NCBI GenBank assembly: GCA_012932295.1 | Contig: JAAONU010000022.1 | Coordinates: forward strand, 310,001 to 374,000 | DNA: 64,000 nt | Reading direction: 5' to 3' | Source: Cyclina sinensis | Taxonomy: Eukaryota > Mollusca > Bivalvia > Venerida > Veneridae | Notes under the pieces: generated by a model | Told to the model about the DNA's origin: nothing | Database searches by the model: none | What the model saw: the letters and a program-made list of their open reading frames with translations, nothing else | Shown here: positions 1-12,600 of the stretch, piece after piece | Numbering within the stretch: position 1 is the stretch's first letter | How the letters are laid out: every line of letters starts with the position of its first letter | Translations under genes and position numbers: made by a program

Positions 1-530
1 TTAGGTCATTATGACCCTGACATCTGACCTACTGATCCTAAGATGTACGGGGGTCATTTTCTCAATGTTAAGTTGTTATACAGTTTTACAGCGAAAATAG
101 TTTTCAGTGCTTAGGTCACTGTGCCCTTGACCTTTGACATACTGACCCCAAAATCAATAGGGACCATTCATTTAATGTGTGCAACCACTATATGAATTTT
201 GAAGTCTCAATGAGATATGGTTGTAAATGATAGAGTGTAAATGATTCTAAACATTTAGGTCACTGTAACCTTGACCTTTCACGTACCTACCCCAAAAGGT
301 AAGGGGTCATCCACCGAATGTGTGCAATCATGATATAAAGTTTAAATTCTCTATCACAAAAGATAGTCAAGTTACATAGCGGAAATGGTTTTCAATGTTA
401 AGGTCACTGTGACCTTGACCTTTGAGCTACTGACTCCAAAATCAATAGGGGTCATCCACTCAATGTAGGCAATAATCACATTAAGTTAAAAGACTGTAGA
501 CCAGAGAGTTACACACGTTATCCTCCAGTA
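1..530. repeat. Tandem block of TGACCTTGACC-type repeat
   Basis: No gene is seen. A unit of roughly 120-130 bp recurs about four times. It contains an AGGTCACTGTGACCTTGACC stretch, then a 'ctactgaccccaaaatcaa' stretch, then a 'ggtcatccactcaatgtg' stretch. The copies have diverged. The right edge has an ACGGACGGACG run near 545. Related blocks occur at 8800-9540, 28830-30140 and 38371-39260, so this is a dispersed family and not a local satellite. Confidence 0.7.
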
Positions 531-618
531 ACCAAATGGCTAACGGACGGACGGACGCCCAGGACCATAACATAATATGCCCCCTTCAAGCATATAAAAA
601 GGAGTAAAACTAACTTAC

Positions 619-708
619 CTAAAGCAGACCAAACTCTTCCCAAATCAACTGGCTCATCACTGGACAAGACCATCTTGCAAAGCACATCAACCAGAATGAT
701 GCCAAAAC
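619..708 (-). CDS. Candidate internal exon of an unidentified gene
   Basis: On the minus strand a 90-bp open segment is bounded by a good acceptor (pyrimidine-rich tract ending CAG at 710-709) and a good donor (GTAAGT from 618). It is a symmetrical phase 1/1 exon reading FGIILVDVLCKMVLSSDEPV and then DLGRVWSAL. I do not recognise the family. The composition (hydrophobic start, then acidic and helical) could be a helical-repeat protein or part of a membrane segment. No partner exon was found: the sequence below it is repeats, and 720-1800 shows no clear coding exon. It could be a fortuitous open segment, but both splice sites are strong. Confidence 0.35.
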   Translation of the reverse strand, partial: VLASFWLMCFARWSCPVMSQLIWEEFGLL

Positions 709-719
709 CTGAAAAGAAA

Positions 720-3200
720 AGCAATGCTTGGGTTGTTAAGTACATCTTAACTTACCTGTCACATCCAAGACCATTTTAACAAAATTTCTTGGGAAAGATC
801 TAAAACTAAAGTGCAAATATTCATTAAAACCATGGTCGAAGAGAGATGGCAAGTTTCATTCTGTATCAGTCAAAAGCAGCACCTTAACATGTAAATTCAA
901 TGTTTGAAGTGCATTAAGAGTTATCTCCCTTGTATTTTAAATTATCCATTCAAATATTTCAGCTGTTGTATGAATGAGAAGTTCTGCTGCAGACAGCAAT
1001 AAAGAGTATAACATCTTCAAAGAGAAATCACAAGTTAACAAAAACAAAATCTATTCGGGTCACTACTCCTGAAACGCCACTCCCCTAGCCACCATATTTA
1101 TTCCCATTGCATAGGGAAATTTAATAATACAGACAAGTAGCCTGAATTTCTGTATTCAATAGGTAGATCCTGCTTTATTCAAAAATATAAGGAAGGAGCA
1201 TGGACATGCATTAGTGGAAGACAGTGCCTTCGGGAGATTTTTCCGCCATTAATAAAAATAAAATCATTTAAAATTTCTCAAGTGCTGTGTATTTTTTTTT
1301 TCGTCGTGCAATTTTCAAAACCACAGAATAAGTTACAATAGATTCTAAAATCTTGTTAGATAAAGTTGCTTATTCTTGTTTTGGAAGAGATGTAAAGCAC
1401 AGGTCAAAGCTGTTTGTCCACACTATCTGACCAATTTCAAAAATAAAGATCTCATGGTGCATCGTCACAGTAAAATTTCGAAAAAGAAAAATGTTACAAA
1501 ATAAATAAAGTTAACTTGCCGTGTTCAAAAAATTCCTGAAAGCAGATCTAAAAATCCCGCCATCAACACAGAAGAACTTTCAGCAGAATATTATCTTGTG
1601 ACAACTCAAACTACTGAAATTGCATTATCTGTCTTTTTTATACATTGAGTAAATATGCATGAGTAAAGCGTGAAATCCCTGCCTGTCAATGTCACGTGCA
1701 AGTATGGTCACTCGATTATTTCCGGATACTCCGTGCATTAACTTTGAATAGATAACAGAAAGTCGCCGAGGCGTTCCGAACAACGAAGGCTTCAAAAATG
1801 GGCGGCGCTAAAGGTAGTTACCGAATGTGCTGAATTGATCATGGCTGTTGGGGCCTCTGACAGGATATTATTTGATGAAGGGTCAGCAAAGGAAATAACT
1901 ATTAAGCCAACCTTTCTTTCTTTTAACTTCAACGTTCAATACTGACAAAAAAACGACAGCAATTATTACCAGGAAACATTAACTTTTCCAGATTTGAGAT
2001 AAAAATAAAAATAAGATTTTGAGTTTTTGTTCTCTTTCCTTTTTGCTGAATGATTATATGCCTGTCTTTTACTGGCCGAATCATCCTTAATGAAATGACA
2101 TATTTACCCAGCGAAATAATATCTCATGTATTCCGTAGAGTAAAATGCGCTAGGCATACGAGTGGAGAGATTTAATTTCGAAAGTAATTACAGACGAAGA
2201 TAGATTAGAAAAAAACTATTATGTACGTTAGTTTTCTGTTCAGACCTGTTTACAAGACGATTTATGCTTGAAAGTAAAACATGTTTCAGACTCAATAAGA
2301 GCTCGAAAATTCAGTTGTGCATTTGCCGAAGGTCCGAAGTTTTAAACCCAACCTAGCAGGAAGTGTGATCGGTAAAGACGGTTAAGCAAACTCTGGTTAG
2401 TTTGAAAGACAGGTATGAAAATTACTTGCATTCGCTAAAAAGTAAATGGTGCACTATCAAGGAGTGACTTCCGTTGCAGTGGAGCAGAAATGAAACAGTA
2501 CAAATAAAATGCACGCGCATTCAAAATGCAAAAAAAAAATGGTGTCTGCTATTACGAATATTACCTTTGCTTAAAACAAGTCAAATTCGTCGTAAAACAT
2601 AATATTCTCTGTAACTCATTTTCTACAACCATTCGTCTTGTATATACCAATCGTTATAAAATGGGGGCTGATCAATGGTCAGTGATATCGCACAGGATTT
2701 GTAATTAAGGAGCCGTGAGTTCCATCTAGCAAACTGGTTGTTTTACCGGTGACAAAAACAAAGGTCTCATGTATCGGTGCTATACACCAAGCATTTAGAA
2801 GTAAGTAGCGCTTTAGAAAGCGACGCTTTCCGCATTTCCGTCATCCTACATGACCTAAAGTAACCCAACTCTTCTATATGGCCGTAGGTCATATGGAAAA
2901 CCGGTATTGACAGAAATAAACCCAAACAGGATGATTCATATTTTTTTCTGTTGCTGCTACAAGGCTGCTTAGTCGAGCAGATATACGAACGACAAGCGTA
3001 CCTTTGCTGTTTTACTTATTCTCTTACTAAGATTAAAAAAAAAAAAAACTTTTATGACTGCATTTAACAGAGGGCTTTTGGTGGGACTTCTACCATGTAT
3101 TTTGAGCCCGGATGTAGAAATGCTACACTGGTCGGATAAATATCTTTAAACTGCACACTAGAACCGAAGTTACCATTTCTTGTACATGTGGTATGTATGT
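720..3200. other. Non-coding stretch, nothing recognised
   Basis: This is AT-rich sequence with stop codons in all frames. I looked for minus-strand exons that could precede the candidate exon at 619-708 and found none that are convincing. A slightly more CpG-containing patch lies near 1680-1830 (GTCACGTGCAAG, GCCGAGGCG, GGGCGGCGC) and might be a promoter remnant, but nothing supports this further. Short A and T runs are present. Confidence 0.5.
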
Positions 3201-3218
3201 TTTAGAATTGTACCAAGT

Positions 3219-3518
3219 ATGGCGACAGGAGGAGATCAAGAATTTTCATGTACGCTTTGCGAAGAAGACGGAATGTACAAAGAGGCGGTGTGATTTTGCG
3301 ACGAGTGCTGCATTTATATGTGTGACACTTGTGCGTATTTCATTAAACCGGTAACACAAATTTGTGAATAAAGGACAGTTTTGAGACGGTTTACGATGAG
3401 GTCTTTTCCGCCAAGGCGCTGTTCCAGGCATCTCTGTGAACTTGTTAATATTTACTGCAAAGCTCATGATGTAGTTTGCTGCAATGTTTGCAAAGCTATC
3501 GATCACAGGAAACGTTGA
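3219..3518 (+). pseudogene. Broken B-box (TRIM-like) zinc-finger gene fragment
   Basis: Starting at the ATG at 3219, one plus-strand frame reads MATGGDQEFSCTLCEEDG and so on. It shows two cysteine/histidine-rich B-box-like modules. The first has a CTLC pair, then FCDECC and CDTC. The second has CSRHLCE, YCKAHD, CCNVC and a final DH. This arrangement is typical of the N-terminal B-boxes of molluscan TRIM-like proteins. The frame is broken by TGA at 3291-3293 and TAA at 3369-3371 and ends with TGA at 3516-3518. No RING, coiled coil or NHL/filamin part follows. It is best read as a decayed, possibly retroposed, fragment. About 70 bp of it (from about 3289) reappears inside the tandem array at 7736-8440. 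Confidence 0.6.
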
Positions 3519-3668
3519 AGAAAGGACAACCATTTCCTTCTCTTAAATTGACTATCGTTATCTCTTTCATAAACAAATTTGTTCTTTTTTTATCGTTCAT
3601 TCAGTTAAAATGTCTATAAGAAAATATCTAAAGCATTTACAAATTTACAGATCTTCTTATTGTTCTGT

Positions 3669-3826
3669 CTGTATGTCTGCCTACGTGCGATTGGCGTGCG
3701 TATGATGCTGTCTGGCTGTCTGCCTTCTTTCCTGCTTGTGTGTCTGTCTGTATGTCTGTCTGCGTGCGATTGGCGTGCGTATGATGCTGTCTGGCTGCCT
3801 GCCTTCTTTCCTGCTTGTGTGTTTGC
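3669..3826. repeat. Two-copy tandem repeat, about 82 bp unit
   Basis: A unit containing CTGTCTGTATGTCTG, then GCGATTGGCGTGCGTATGAT, then GCCTTCTTTCCTGCTTGTGT is present twice head to tail with few differences. The open frames on both strands here come from this low-complexity CTGT/ACAG-rich repeat and are not taken as genes. Confidence 0.8.
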
Positions 3827-4071
3827 CAACTTTTTACGCGCTAATGACTGGAAAATTGGCGTATCTTTGCAAACAGTTCGATCCCTAAGAACTATAGGAA
3901 TAAATGAAAAAGGAATGCTTGGGTACTTTGTTGAAGTCATTATCGTTGGATAAGAGCTGACCAAGCGTCTTTAAACCATTCAGTGTTTTAGTGACTGTAC
4001 GAAATCAGTTCAATATTTACCTGATGCGGCTAAAGGAAAATGAAGCCATTAAGAGTTAACGAGGTCTTTCT

Positions 4072-4424
4072 ATGTTTTGACCCTGTGACCTAGTTTTTGA
4101 CCCCTGATATACGAGCTTGTCCTAGAAATCATAAAGACAAACACTCTAATAAGTTTTCATGACATCTGAACAAAACAAGTTACCTCTAGAGTGTTAGCAA
4201 GGTTTTCCTTTTTGAGCTGGCCTTGTGACACAGCTTTCAGTCCGACAAAGCCCATATTAGAATTTGTAGATAATCATTCTGACTAAGTTTTATGATAATT
4301 AGGTCAAAAATATAACCTCTACAGTGTACAGTGTTGATGAACCAACTGTGAACGACGGACGACGGTCACCGGATATTCAACGATCCTAAAAGCTTACCCT
4401 GAACTGTGCTCAGGTGAGCTGAAA
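4072..4424 (-). repeat. Hairpin-head interspersed repeat (AGCTCACC family), minus orientation
   Basis: The right edge reads CTGTGCTCAGGTGAGCT, the reverse complement of the AGCTCACCTGAGC head of a family seen complete at 40920-42657. Inside are 'gacggacgacgg' and 'acctctagagtgttagcaag' stretches found in other copies. The left limit is uncertain. Diverged family-like text continues to about 5760 ('ccctgggacgggccctttga', 'ggtttcagacaagattttt'). Confidence 0.55.
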
Positions 4425-4429
4425 AGTCA

Positions 4430-7080
4430 GAGAGCCCTGGGACGGGCCCTTTGACACCAGGGACAATATTTGAAAAATCTTGATTTTATCTCAGTCTACA
4501 TAACAAAGCTACACAAAATATCTAAACTCTAGGTTCTGCAGATTCAGAGAGAAAGATTTTTTTGAAGTTTCCTCTTTTCAATAGTAGGATACTACGTCAT
4601 CGCGCACCTGTTTTATGCTCTCTCGCGGACTTTTTTGTCAACAACCCGTCGCTTGAAAGGTAAAATGGTCCTTTTCAATAAAATCTGTAAAGTTACAAAA
4701 ATCATGTTGTGCAGCGAAAACTGGCTGGTGTGCTTTGTATTTGCGTAAAGATTTTTTATAATGTAAAATTCTAGTTTAGGCCTGAAAACGAGTGGGTTTT
4801 ATTTCTGAATGCATGCTGAAAAAACTTTCACACACATGCTACATACCAAATATCAGAGCTTTGTGTGCCGTGCGGTTTTAGACAAAACTTTTCTTTCAAG
4901 TAGCAACTGCTACTTGAGTTCTGCATGAATTTGAGTTCTTCTAACAACGTTTGTAGGGCTTTAAGCCATGAATATTTCTTTGTTATTTCCTTAAGATTTT
5001 TAGGTTAAATATGTGACCTCCTGCTAGTGCAAATACTGACCCAGGGACATAGTTTGAAAAATTTTGGATGAGTTCTAATAGGCAGTACTTCGTGCTTATT
5101 TCAGAACTCGAGGACTTGTTGTTTCAGACATGAAATGATTTTCCTTCATTTTTCTATGTAAATCATTAATACCCCGGCTGGAGTGAATGACTGCTGGCAA
5201 ATCGTTTTAACTATCTAAGAATTCCAGGTACCACTTGATAATGTTGCACTCAAAAATATCAAAATCTCTGCCTTATGGTTTCAGACAAGATTTTTCAAGT
5301 TTTTTTTCAACATAAAATCAGCAGACCCCCGCCCTCTCCACCCCACATTTCCCCACCACCACCACCATGCAGAATTCTTGCCGAGAATGATCGTAGCAAA
5401 GAATGACTGCGGGAAAGGGGTCCACAAGACAATGCTATGTACAAAATTGTGATTTTAATTCAAGAATTTTGAAGATTTTCTAATTAATTCTATGTAAAAC
5501 AAACACCCCTCGAGCATGCTCAAGACATAATTCGAATAAACTTAGTAAAGATCCAAAAGACAATGTTACGTGCCAAATATCAGAGCTCTGGGGATGGTGG
5601 TTTTATACAATACTTTGTAAGTTATACATTCTTTTCCATTACCAGAATTCTGCAGTGAATGGTTGTTCTTTGAACAATTCTGGTTGGGCTTTATTCCAAG
5701 ACCATCCCTGCCAAATTTCATCAGCCAAACGGTTTAGGAGGAGATTCTGTTTAAAGTTAAAAGTTTATGACTAACACAGGGCACTCGACTGGAGCACATT
5801 ATGCATCAGTAACTTACACAATAAATTTAACAATTCTTTTCTTTTTCAAATTTATTTCAATGTTAACAATTGTTCACCTTATTTCTCTGCACTGGCAATA
5901 AAAATCAATTTTGCATAGTGGGAATATATCTATTGTATATAAAATCGTGTATGGGTATTCAGAATCTCAATTTTTTCGCTCCTTTCAACCTTAGTATGGT
6001 CTAAATATGTTTTGTGTTTTTTTAACACATTCTACAAGTTGTTGATTCTGAATTATCAAAGGATGTTTAACATGACATGCATGAATGGGCAACTATTTAA
6101 AATGTAAATGCAATATTACTATAAGTGTACTGTAATGTGATCATATCAAAAGCAAAACTTAGACTGACTACAAGTCTCCATAAGAAAGTTGGAATTAGAA
6201 AAAAAAATTTACCCCATGGTCAATAAATTAATTTCTGATCACATCAACAAAACTTACAATGTGAAATGACTACCACTTTCATAAGCTTTATAATTGTTTA
6301 ATTATCATAGACTACTGAAGTTTGATTCTCAAATAACAGATTAATGAATACAACCTAGCCAATAACTGAAGGTATAATTTTTTTATTAAAAACACATAGA
6401 ATAAATATGTACTGTCATTTAAATTCAAGTATTTGGGTTGTCTGCAAGATTCAATGGTGACATTAAAAACAAATAACATGTATCAAACAACACAATTATT
6501 ATATTATAATTTCAAAAGTTATACAAACACAAAACATTAACAACAAAATTTCAAGAACAAACAGACATTTATTATTCTGTATTTGCTGTCTCTACTCCTG
6601 TGTGTTCATACATTATACTTGATACTTATATGTATGTATCATTTTTTCCCACAAGTCTTCTACAAGTATGAAAAACAACAAGTGATGATTAAATATGAAA
6701 ACAGGTAATTATATTATTATTTTTATGTCAATTAAAAGGGAAAAAAGTATAATATCATCTTTGAGGATTTCATTACAAAACAGTACAAATTAATGGACGT
6801 ATTGTTCATTTTAAATCTCTTCATTTAGATAAACCTGGCATGAAGTCAAGACAATATGCAACAATCAAGTTTTTATCTCGTCTCTAAATCAGATATTTTT
6901 TTTCAACACTTTCTTGTGTAGAAAAGGCTGAAGCTTTTATATAATTTCATAAGTTGTTACCCAGAATACTGTCAGAGAGAATACTCAAGTTTGTAAATTT
7001 ATGATGTAAAATTGTGAGGTACTCATGAAGTCACTGAAAACAAAACTCAAGACAACAAAATGACTAATGTTCTTCCTATC
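4430..7080. other. Intergenic AT-rich sequence with diverged repeats
   Basis: No coding segment is recognised. The interval 4430-5760 contains diverged copies of a roughly 180-bp unit ('gacaatgctatgtacc', 'aatatcagagctctg', 'ggtttcagacaagattttt') also seen at 57648-58988 in the other orientation. From 5760 to 7080 the sequence is plain AT-rich DNA with short homopolymers. Confidence 0.5.
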
Positions 7081-7083
7081 CTT

Positions 7084-7168
7084 CCATTTTAATTAAGTTA
7101 TCTCATTTTAATCAAGTTATCTCATTTTAATTAAGTTATCTTGTTTTAATTAAGTTATCTCATTTTAA
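7084..7168. repeat. Short tandem repeat, about 20 bp unit, about 4 copies
   Basis: The unit TTTTAATTAAGTTATCTCA is repeated head to tail about four times with one or two substitutions per copy. It lies downstream of the carrier gene on the minus strand and has no coding role that I can see. Confidence 0.85.
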
Positions 7169-7735
7169 AAAGAATAAAGAATTTCTAACTGTACTACAGA
7201 AAAGGAGTACAAGCAACAGGATTGAAACTATTGGACAGTAGAATAAAAAGAATACAAAACCAAAACCAAAATTTAAAACTAAAAGGACTTATTTGTACTC
7301 CCGTAAAACTTAGTGTATAGCAAGTATCATAGAGGTACGAAATCTTTCTCTGATTCAAAAATGTGTGAAATTGAAAACATAACCCCAGATGCATGAAAAA
7401 TGATTGTTTTAATGGTTTGAGTTTTTTAACACTCAGAGCAAGGCAGTTTACTTTACTAGTTTTCCTGGGAAGAACCAGTACTAGACTTCCATTCTCCTCA
7501 AGAAACTGCCAACTATCTCACATAAATGGTAATGGTTGGAATGGGGGCTCAAACCCATGACCATCCATCAGTAAGAGGTTAAGTGATTTGAAGTCAGTAC
7601 CTTTAACCAACTCAACCAAGCAGACAGGTCCATGATATAAGACCTTGTCTTCATCTGCCTCCAGTAAAACTGTTACATATCATTTGCTTTTGTACCTGAA
7701 TTTAATCGGGGGGGTTGTATAATTGTGCTGACACA

Positions 7736-8440
7736 TTTAAAGGATTGTCAAAAATTGATTATTAATTAAACATGACAGGTCAAAACTTTTGAATTAGGCA
7801 TCAACAACACACCACTAGACCACTGCTGTAGCAAGAACATATAGCTATCAACAAAACACCACTATTTATAAACCACTGTCGTAACAAGCTAAAATAGCCA
7901 TCAACAACGCACAACTACACCACTGTTGTAACAAGCTAAAGTGATTTTGCGACGAGTGCTGCGTTTATACGTGTGACATTTCTGCGTATTTCATTAAACC
8001 AGTAACACAAGTTTAAAGGATTGTCAAAAATTGATTATTTATTAAACATGGCAGGTCAAAACTTTTGAATTAGGCATCAACAACACACCACTAGACCACT
8101 GCTGTAGCAAGAACATATAGCTATCAACAAAACACCACTATTTATAAACCACTGTCGTAACAAGCTAAAATAGCCATCAACAACGCACCACTACACCACT
8201 GTTGTAACAAGCTAAAGTGATTTTGCGACGAGTGCTGCGTTTATACGTGTGACATTTCTGCGTATTTCATTAAACCAGTAACACAAGTTTAAAGGATTGT
8301 CAAAAATTGATTATTTATTAAACATGGCAGGTCAAAACTTTTGAATTAGGCATCAACAACACACCACTAGACCACTACACCACTGTTGTAACAAGCTAAA
8401 GTAGCCATCAAAAACATACCACTACACCACTGTTGTAACA
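7736..8440. repeat. 276-bp tandem array carrying a B-box gene fragment
   Basis: Units begin with TTTAAAGGATTGTCAAAAAT at 7736, 8012 and 8288, a period of exactly 276 bp. The third copy is cut short, ending near 8440. Each full unit contains internal short repeats ('accactgttgtaacaagcta'). Its last roughly 70 bp is closely similar to the first B-box of the pseudogene at 3219-3518 (the GATTTTGCGACGAGTGCTGC stretch). The near-identity of the first two copies suggests a recent duplication. Confidence 0.85.
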
Positions 8441-8799
8441 AGCATATACAGCATTCACACTTGCACTTGAGTTTTGCCTACAATTATTGATTCAGAGATT
8501 GAGCAAAGAGAAATTACTATGTGTAACAGTCAAACATGAAAACTATATGACTCTACATGCATTTTCATTACAAAGCATCAATTAACTAACAATCACAATT
8601 TCAACTGTACTACATGAGCTGTCAGACTAACACCGATGCCCCACTTATGCGCATCAAAAAATTGTCATTCAAGAATGTTAACTCAGAACAGTGAGCCTAG
8701 GATAACTAGATGCAGAGTTACCTGCTCATAAAGCTGAACTATTCCTGAATTATTCCTGATAATAACTGGAAGTTATTAAGATAATTCCTGCATTTTCAA

Positions 8800-9545
8800 G
8801 TAATTGATTCAAAACCACTTATGGTGTAAAGGCCCCTGACAACCTGACATTCTCAACAGTGAACACAAAGTCAATTTATCTACACATGCCCAACCACCTT
8901 GTAAAGGGATCTTGAAGGTCCATTAAGCAGTTATTCTAGAGTAATGGATCAGAAACCACTTTCTAAGCATGGGCTCCTTTGAGCTTGACCTTTAATCCAG
9001 TGGGACTCAAAAACACACGTAAGGGTTCATCTATTCATCATGCCAACTATCCTGTTAAGTTTGAAGGTCCTTGGAACAGTTCCTCTCGAGTTATTGATCA
9101 GAAACCATTTTCAAAGTGTGTGCCACTTACAGCCTGACTTTGGAGCCTGTGGGTCCTAAAATACTAGAGTTCATCTACTCAACATGCCCAAACATCCTGC
9201 AGAGCTTGATGGTCTTGAATTAAATAAAGATCTGAAACCAGTTTAAAATTTTGGTCCCTGTAGGCTAAACCCTTGACCCTGTGAGCCAACAAAAGCCCTA
9301 AAGGATTCATCTACTCATGCTCAATCACTCTGTAAAGTTTGAAGGTCCTGTGTGCAGTTCTTCCTGAGTTATAGTTCAGAAACTGTTTTCAAAGTCAAGG
9401 CCACTGTAATCTTAACCTTTGACCCCAAGGATAATAAAGAAATACACTTCATTTACTTACCAAAATTTCAAGTCTTAGTGCCCAAGTGTTCTCAAGTTAT
9501 GAATGGGAAACAAAGTGGTCTACAGATCGACTGACCGACCATCAT
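8800..9545. repeat. Diverged tandem repeat downstream of the carrier gene
   Basis: A unit of roughly 120-130 bp recurs with the landmarks 'aagtttgaaggtcct', 'cagttattctagagt', 'agaaaccactttcaaag' and 'ttgacctttgaccc'. It belongs to the same general family as 28830-30140. It may lie within the 3' UTR of the minus-strand carrier gene. I did not find a clear polyadenylation signal for that gene on the minus strand. Confidence 0.6.
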
Positions 9546-9669
9546 CTGCAAAACAGTATGAACCGTCTTCTTTGAAGGGGGACATAATAAATAAACACTC
9601 TCTCTACAAGTCTTTGTAACACTGGTACTACTTAAAAAATCACAACTTTTTAACTCTACACTACTAAGT

Positions 9670-12600
9670 TCAATCACTATCTATATGAAAGACTGGGAAC
9701 TTTCGCAGCCACATCCGAACAGTTTCAAAAGTCATAAAACTAATTCCAGCAGATATTGGCCCTTTGATCCAGTTCATTGATAGGCCTTTATACAAGCCAC
9801 CCTTCAGGCCTTCATGTACATAAACTGTCCTCGCTGTTTTAAATATTGTTGTATAATCTTTGGCATGACCAGTGACACCTGAAAAATGAAGATTGATTTA
9901 GAGTAAAAAAAGCACTGAACTGAAAATGAATTCATAGCAGCAATGCTTGGGAAGACATCCAATTATGCATTTTTGTTGTTGACACTGAATTACTTGCCTT
10001 ATAAAAGGGACTTCACGTGACAACCACAGCTAAAGTAAGAACACAGATTTAAATGTTCAGTTTGTCCAAAAAAAAAAAATCAAAAACTATCAGTCCCCTT
10101 ATAACATTCACTTGAACACTGTCTTTTTTTCCTTTTTTTGTGAATTCATTAACATCATTCTTTTTTATCAAAAAAAAATGTAAAATATAGAAAAGTTAAT
10201 GTCTTTGTTACTAACCAGTTACACTGATTTTTAAAACTGAGGTTTTTAAAAATGGAATGAAGATGGTATGGGCTTTAATCTGTTCTCTTTTTTCTTTTTT
10301 TTTGATGTTGTTTCTTTTGTTCTGTATTTGTTTCATTATTTGCATATTTGCATTATCAATTTTCATGGGATAATAATGTTGTTTTGTATTATCCATATAC
10401 ACAACTGTGTCATTCATATAAACAACTCCCCTTTGGTATTTGCTGCCAGTTTGTGACTATTTATTCTAAAAGCTTTTGAAAGATTATATGGCTGGACAAA
10501 AACAGCTGTCAGCTTCTATAACCATCGCATAGTTATATCATCTCAAAACCATTTATACTGGGCATTATAACCTTTCAAAAATCTCTTTTAACTAATGATA
10601 AAAACCAATGAGACCTGCTGTCTGCATTCTTCTCCTAACAATATCCAAAGGATAAGAAGAACACTGTCCAACTATGCCTGCTACAGCTCCAAAACACCAT
10701 CTTTCAAATGGATTTGGATCAACACCCTTTGTGTAATCTACAAAACAATGAAGAGAATGACATGTACTTTAAAATGATTCAAAACATATTCTGCATAGTA
10801 AGTTAACATGCTGTAAACTTTGCTTTTTTCAAAATACAACAATAGCGCCGCAAGGCGGGGAAAAATACGCCCGTCAATTGAGCAATTTGTTTCAATAACA
10901 TCTATCCACCTATGAAATTTCAAGTCAATAGCTTTGATAATGTAGGAGTATGGTCCAGACAAACATCAAGAACAAAAATTGAACTAAGGGGAATAACTCC
11001 AAAATCATGAAATGCAGAGTGATGGTTCTTGTGCATTGCACTGTGTCTCTATGACATCTATCCACCTGTGAAGTTTCAAGTCAATAGCTTTGATACCGTA
11101 GGAGTTATGCTCCAGACAAGAAAATTAAACAAAAGGGCATAACTCCAAAATCATGAGGTACAGAGTTACGGTTCCTTGCACTGCACTTTGTCTCAATAAG
11201 ACCTATCTATGTATCAAGTTTCAAGTCAATAGCTGTGATAATGTAGGAGTTATGCTCCGGAAAAGAAAATTAAACAGAGGGAAATAACTCCAAAATCATG
11301 AAATGCAGAGTGATGGTTCTTGTGCAATGCATTCCGTCTCAATGAGATCTATCCATCTAGGAAATTTCAAGTCAATAGCTTTGATAGAGTAGGAGTTATG
11401 CTCCGGACAAAAATCTGCCATGGGTGATCCCATAATACGTTCTGTCTTTGACAGGCGTATAAAAATGACTGAGATCAATATTTTGTGACAGATAAACCCT
11501 AACTACTAACTTTATAAACAAGTAGTCAAATGTCTCTTTTCATACATTTCACACCCTGTTTAAATGCTCACTTTATAACCTCCATCTAAACTCGACACGT
11601 TTCACTTAAATCAAATAACATTTTTATGAATTTAAAGGCAAGGCATTCACCTACAAATTGATAGGCTAGAATTTCAGCACATCTGATCATGTATCTTGCT
11701 GCTTTTAAGATATATATAAGTACATTATATGTCCATTTAGTACCAACTAACTGGTTGACGTAAGCTTTCTTTCTGAAATACAGTGAAATGCAACTGAAAT
11801 GAAACAGTGATTTACTATGAAAACATTTTCAGGACCACTTTAGTTCATCTTTGCTAGGTATTAACAAGAGGGCCACAAGAGGGCCATAATGGCCCTATAC
11901 TGCTTACCTGAGAACCATTGTAGATATTGTTTGATTTTTCCTTGCTGTTACTTCCAAAACAAGAACATAGGTCAGCATGTCAAGGTTAAATTCTGATATC
12001 AAAATTGTCCATATGTTAAAAAAAAATAATAACCAATATAATGCAAATAATTATGATAAAGGTCCACTAAAAAAATACTTCTGAGAAATGAATTAGAAAT
12101 TCGGCGACAAGTTTCTGAGGAAATGATTTTCAAAGTTTTCTGTCGAGCTTTTTAGTCAAAATTTTCCCAACCACTGAGTGTTAAGTGTTTTTACAAACTA
12201 ACATGGCTTGAAGGAATTTGTTAAAGGGCACCATAGGAACATTAATTCTGTGAAATTATTTTGAAATAGGGCCAGAGGTTTCTGATGAGAAGATTTTCAA
12301 TTTATTCCATACAGTTGTAAAGTGAAAACTTGCCCCTGTCAGCCAAGTTTATTTTTACAAACCAAAATCATTTGAACTTGACAAAGGTACATGTATTTTT
12401 CAAATTAAAAAAAAAAAAAAACAGCTCAGAAACATTTCTGTTAAATTATTTTGTAATCTGGCCAGCAGTTTCTGATGAGAAAGTTTTCAAAGTTTTCCAC
12501 AAGGTGAAAACAGGCCCTGTCCTCTGTCGGCTACGTTTTAAGAACTAACATGGCATGAAAGAATTTGATTATACAAAAACTGCATCCTATAAGCTATAAA

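Noticed and set aside
3614..3964. Overlapping frames of about 100 codons on both strands
   Set aside because: Both arise from a two-copy 82-bp CTGT-rich tandem repeat.
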